A DNA stretch of 64,000 nucleotides from Sphaerolaimus hirsutus (taxonomy: Eukaryota; Nematoda; Chromadorea; Monhysterida; Sphaerolaimidae): positions 3,847,504-3,911,503 of the forward strand of contig OZ038460.1 of NCBI GenBank assembly GCA_964036195.1, read 5' to 3'. The notes beneath the pieces were generated by a model, which saw nothing but the letters and a program-made list of their open reading frames with translations, was not told where the DNA came from and made no database searches. The position numbers and the translations under genes were made by a program. Shown piece by piece: positions 59,670-64,000 of this stretch. Numbering within the stretch: the stretch's first letter is position 1; every line of letters begins with the position of its first letter.

Positions 59670-60180
59670 TACCGTAGTTCTTCTAATAGAACGGCATACC
59701 TCCAATAAAAGGGCACCTCCAATGAAATAGAAATGTCGCATCCCGCGCACCGAAGAATACCTAAAAGCAGCTTACCGTATTTCTTATGATAGAACAGCAT
59801 ACCTCCAATAGAATGGCACCTTCAATAGAAACGCAAGTTTTGGCACGTTTTTGTGCTCACTAAAACAATAGAACGGCAGCCTCCGATTGAAAGGCACCTA
59901 AATAGAGCGGCACATAGAAAATATGTTGGTTGTGTGCCAAACACAAAAATAGATATATTTAAAAAAGGAATGGTGAGAACGTTCAAAGCATTCAAATGGA
60001 GAGTAAATATCAAACTGATGTTCTGATATATTAAAATATTGCTAAAGCTTCTTTAAAAAATGTTCAAGTGAGAAATGTGTGAAAAAATTGGTGAAAAAAA
60101 GAACGACAGCCTCCAATAGAACGGCAGGTAAAAAAGTTGATGGAAAAATCTCTTCTCTTCTATTAGAAGAAATACAGTAC
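59670..60180. mobile_element. TACCGTA-ended MITE with AATAGAACGGCA words
   Basis: It begins TACCGTAGTTCTTCTAATAG and ends CTATTAGAAGAAATACAGTA; another left end at about 59774 suggests nesting. The interior iterates CCTCCAATAGAACGGCA. Close relative of 52269-52725. Confidence 0.65.
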
Positions 60181-60404
60181 TTGTTATTTTGAGGACACCT
60201 AAATACCTGTATGTCATTGGAATGAGTTGTTTTGTGTGTAGGTATTTCATTTAAGGCAAGGCAAAGGAGGCAGGTGAAATTCTTAATTGAAACATGATTC
60301 ATTAACTCAATTTTATGGTTGTTTTCGGAGTGATATCTGGGGGTGCTGGGGGTTGCCATGATCTTGATCACCCTCATTGCCTTAAACAAATAATTATTTT
60401 CATA

Positions 60405-60575
60405 GATGATGTAATCATGCACAACAATTCACATTTTTATTGTTGTTTTTGGTGGGTCAGGTTATTTGTTCTAGCCTCATTAATGGGGCTGTATAGAACA
60501 AATACCCCAACAACCACCAACAACAATAAGAAAATGTAATCTTGTGCATGATTACATACTTTTTGAAAATTTATT
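60405..60575. repeat. Fold-back unit (TGTAATCATGCACAA...)
   Basis: The left arm with TGTAATCATGCACAACAA and TTGTTGTTTTTGG pairs with the right arm containing CCACCAACAACAATAAG and TTGTGCATGATTACA. The loop has inverted TTGTTCTA/TAGAACAA. Confidence 0.65.
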
Positions 60576-60689
60576 TGTGTCCCTGGTGGCTCCTAGGCAA
60601 TGAGAGTGATTTAAATCAATCACAATGTGCCTGACACAAAAATCTTAAATTTTTATAACAAAAATATATATAATTTAAAGGCTATTTAC

Positions 60690-61280
60690 ACAGGTCCCGG
60701 CCGGGGACCGGGACCCGGCAAAAAATAAATTTTTTCAAAAGTTGATAATTGGTGTCTATGTGTTATTTGCATGTTAATTAGGTGAATTATCACCAAATTA
60801 GCATGCACAAAATTTTCGCAAGATGGTTACATGCTCTGATGTATTTTCTTTGGGGGAGTGTCAAATTTTCGTTCGATTTGTCTGAATTTTTGCATGCATG
60901 TACTCCTGCATGTAGTGAGTGTGCATGCAAAATTTCAGCTCAGGGCGATAAGCGGTTCTTATTTTTTTAATGCTACTATTTTTGTTAATCACTGTATTTT
61001 TCTATAGTGCATGTAATCTTGCCGGGGTCCGGTCCCCGGCAATATCGAAATGTCCCCGGTCGGGGCCAAACGACCCCGGTGAGAAAAATTTTTTTCAGTA
61101 TACAACAAATTTTGGTCCCCGACCGGGGTCGTTTGGCCCCGGTACCACACGAAAATTTATGGCACTTTTTGATGCTTTGTGGTATTGTCCCCGGTCGGGG
61201 CCAAACGACCCCGGTGAGAAATTTTTTTTTCGGTATACAACAAATTTTGGTCCCCGACCGGGGTCGTTTGGCCCCAGTAC
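60690..61280. repeat. CCCCGG-rich inverted repeats, duplicated unit
   Basis: CGGCCGGGGACCGGGACCCGG at about 60698 pairs with CCGGGGTCCGGTCCCCGG at about 61021. Then a unit of about 95 bp (61052-61147), beginning GTCCCCGGTCGGGGCC and ending CGTTTGGCCCC, is repeated at about 61186-61280, each copy self-complementary. No gene. Confidence 0.65.
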
Positions 61281-61592
61281 TAGTGATGTAAAAGCGCCAT
61301 GGCGCTGGCGCTTGGCGCTAGCGCCAAAGCAAAAAGCGCCATGGCGCTCTTGGCGCTTGGCACCATTTTCCCGTGGCGCTATTGGCGCTTGGCGCTATTT
61401 TTGCGTGACGCCAGGAACAAAACGCCTGGCGCTGGCGCTTGGCGCTAGCGCCAAAGCAAAAAGCGCCATGGCGCTTCTGGCGCTTGGCGCCATTTTGCTC
61501 TGGCGCCATTGGCGCTTGGCGCTGAGGGTTGAAAAAGCGCCATGGCGCTTTTGGCGCTTGGCGCCAAAGTTCTGGCGCTTTTCACATCACTA
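61281..61592. mobile_element. Family E hAT-like MITE, 8-bp duplication CCCAGTAC
   Basis: It runs from TAGTGATGTAAAAGCGCC to GGCGCTTTTCACATCACTA, with exact CCCAGTAC flanks (61273-61280, 61593-61600). The interior is two diverged repeats of the GCGCC array. Confidence 0.9.
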
Positions 61593-61600
61593 CCCAGTAC

Positions 61601-62731
61601 CACACGAAAATTTATGGCAATTTTTGATGCTTTGTGGTTTTTGTCAGTATTTTTATCAGTTATTTTTTCAGTACACAGAGAATTTTTGGACATTACAAGG
61701 TCCATTCGTCATGATCGTCATTCAAATGAAAAAATGTGATCAACAGGTGGATCACCTTTGGATCCGCACACAAATAAGTTATGGAAAACTTATGGATAAG
61801 TTTATTAAAATTAATATGCAAATCAGGGTGATGTGCAAGAAACGTGGGAACTGTGATGGATGTTTTGGTAATCATCTGAGATCATATTCTATTGCAGTGA
61901 TTTTAATGTTGTTTTGAAATGTGCAGTAAATAATTATGTCAATTGAATTTCATTTGTGTTTCATTACTAATCTGTACTGGACACATTACCTGTGTTCAAC
62001 AGCAGTGTGCATGCAAAATGATGATATAGGCTGATGATATCATAGATAATGTTGTTTAGTGCTGGCACATTGCCAACACTGGTGGCTTACACTAGCCAAA
62101 GTTTCATGATCACAACTTAAAGCAGTGTTGAGCTAGAGCACCATGTGTACATCAGTACAAAATGACCGAAATTGTAACCCCCACAGTTCCGCAGTGGGTG
62201 GAGCTAGATGGGTGAAATTTTGGATGAAAACTCAAAACACCTTATATATTAACGTGTTACGATTTTATGACCATAGCGAACGGCAAACACTGTCCAGGGA
62301 CTTTTTACATGCTGTTGTACATTGGCCGATTTTGATGTCATTAAAGTATGTTGGGGTTTGGGGTCTGGGCTATGACCAAAAATTATAGTTTGCTCAAATA
62401 ATCCCCCAGTCCTGAGATAAGGGGGGTCTATACAAAGGTGTTCATTTTGTATGCCTAATCTGGACATTGATTTTGAAGCTTAAAAAGTTGGTCATTTATG
62501 GGCTGTTTTGGATCGGTCAACACTTAAAATCACCAGGACAGCGTGCAGATTCAATTTTTGTGGTTGGATTAGTGATGTGTAAATTTCAAATGCTGATTTG
62601 ATCCAGTTGAATGAAAATGCATGCAATTTCAGAACTCAATATCTCAGCCATTTCTCAACCGATTTTCACCAATAAACACTTAAAATGATCATAATCACCT
62701 GGAGCTTCCATATTTATGTTCTGATTCTCAG
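61601..62731. other. No gene recognised
   Basis: AT-rich DNA with short frames. A CACACGAAAATTTATGGCA stretch (61601) repeats 61146-61165. Nothing else supportable. Confidence 0.35.
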
Positions 62732-63103
62732 CTGCCATTCCTAGACCCTGTAAAAGACCCTGAAAAGTGTCAAAGACCCTGTAAAATGTCATGTGTCATG
62801 TAAAATACCCTGTAAAGTGTCATGTGTATCCAAATCTTTTCTTATCATATCCAAATCTTATGTTTTTGTATCCAAATCTTACTGTTTACATAAGATTTGG
62901 ATACAAAAACATAAGATTTGGATACAAAAACATAAGATTTGGATACACATGGTACTTTACAGGGTATCTTACATGACATTTGACAACTAACTGGGTCTTT
63001 TACATGACACATGACGCTTTACAGGGTTTTACATGACACATGACATTTTACAGGGTCTTTGACACTTTACAGGGTCTTTTAAAGGGTCTGGGAGTGCCCC
63101 CAG
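62732..63103. mobile_element. Large family A fold-back element with TATCCAAATCTTATG core
   Basis: Left GCCATTCCTAGACCCTGTAA and right AAAGGGTCTGGGAGTGCCCCCAG ends. TGTCATGTGTCATG words form the arms, with ATCCAAATCTTATG repeated in both orientations in the centre as in 13975-14402. It is not in a visible gene. Confidence 0.7.
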
Positions 63104-63443
63104 CATGTGGTCTATGCCCATTTCTAGTTTACACACTATTATTATGTTGCATATGGCCTGCAGAAACATTTTTTGATCTCCAAATGATCGAGATTGTGAT
63201 TTATGATGATCTGTGGTGCACAGCAATAATTACTTTGAATGGCTATGTAAGTGACAGATTATTCTTACAATTGTTTTTTACAATGGGGTATTTATTGTGG
63301 CATAAACTGTATTTTGCAATGGGACACACTTGTAAATTGAAAAAGTTCACATTGATGCGATTGAGTAGTCAATGTTCAATTAATCAAGTGGAGCATTTGA
63401 TGTTTGCATGTGTTTTACTCTGCTCCAACATAATAGGCACGTG

Positions 63444-63635
63444 TAGTGATGGAAAAGCGCCATGGCGCTTTTGGCGCCTGGCGCTAGCACCATAGCAAAA
63501 AGCGCCATGGCGCTTTTGGCACTTGGCGCTAAAATGCTCTGGCACCATTTGCGCTTGGCGCCAGCATCTGAGAAAGCGCTATGGTGCTTTTGGCGCTTGG
63601 CGCCATTTTCTATTTGGCGTGCATTTAATATGGTG
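63444..63635. repeat. Family E array, left end TAGTGATGG
   Basis: TAGTGATGGAAAAGCGCC opens a GCGCC-word array. The right end is degenerate, so no duplication can be assigned. Confidence 0.6.
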
Positions 63636-64000
63636 TGTTGACTGTAGTGGAATGGATGGATAGAGAATACAGAGAAGTAACAATTAGGAGTAATTTGTCT
63701 ATATTTATTTCATGCACTGTGTAATTTATCTGCACAAACTATTTCTATTCATGCACTATATTATTTTACCACAACTAATCTTCAGTTTTCATACACTATA
63801 TTATTTCTCCATAGAAAATATTTGAGTAAGAAAGTGTCTTATAAGTTATTGTAGGATTATTGAGAATATTCAGGTTAAAAGGTCAATTATGTTATAATTA
63901 GGTTTATGGATATAAAATTAGGCTCATTCGACTCACCATAATTTTCTGGTTATTATATATATATATACATTTGTATGGTTTACATGTAAAATGGAAGCAT
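63636..64000. other. No gene recognised
   Basis: AT-rich DNA with a near-direct repeat (ATGCACTATATTATTT, 63752 and TACACTATATTATTT, 63792) and a TA run near 63957. Confidence 0.35.

Noticed and set aside
60970..61917. 315-codon plus-strand open frame
   Set aside because: It runs through the CCCCGG inverted repeats and the family E GCGCC array, which are low in stop codons in several frames. No domain, and the reading changes at the element borders.

Overview
The window looks like nuclear DNA of an invertebrate animal with a repeat-dense, AT-rich genome. The evidence is an 11-exon rhodopsin-type receptor gene with GT-AG introns, a LINE-type endonuclease and reverse transcriptase, an LTR retrotransposon, and dozens of small inverted-repeat elements (MITEs), many with clean 8-bp target duplications of hAT type. 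I see no bacterial genes, operons, CRISPR arrays or rRNA. The species cannot be named from the sequence.

Layout. 1-5 kb: repeat elements only, including a 3-kb inverted-repeat unit (648-3650). 5.0-10.5 kb, minus strand: one complete neuropeptide-type GPCR gene, reconstructed here as 11 exons with consistent phase, 601 codons plus stop. Four of its ten introns are almost exactly copies of one fold-back element family, and a fifth is a copy of a related family; both families carry the splice signals in their inverted ends. These are introners. 11.9-16.2 kb: nested hAT-like MITEs, up to three deep. 16.5-20 kb: elements ending in TACCGTATTT with G-tract interiors. 20-21 kb: ordinary AT-rich DNA.

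22.2-32.3 kb, plus strand: a run of open frames. First come exon-like blocks (acidic, coiled-coil, possible NADAR-like, RG-rich) separated by ten intron-like segments, every one a multiple of three and free of in-frame stops. Then come an SGNH-esterase-like domain, a hydrophobic membrane-like stretch, an EEP endonuclease and, after one frame change, a complete reverse transcriptase. The last part is a LINE. Whether the first part belongs to the same element or is a broken gene it entered is unresolved.

34-37 kb: MITEs and two more copies of the introner family. 37.4-42.4 kb: a young LTR retrotransposon (620-bp LTRs, one difference seen) that encodes only Gag and protease and whose 5' leader holds about twelve hairpins with one invariant loop and varying, base-paired stems. 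42.5-64 kb: almost solid MITEs, with one tRNA-like sequence at 43.34 kb, a recent 592-bp tandem duplication, and several families whose ends are conserved while the interior is an iterated short word that differs from family to family.

The parts connect. The MITE ends are what make introns in the receptor gene, the nesting gives a relative age order of the elements, and the autonomous RT at 30-32 kb belongs to a class different from the elements that fill most of the window. No transposase gene for the many hAT-like MITEs lies here, so they must be mobilised in trans.
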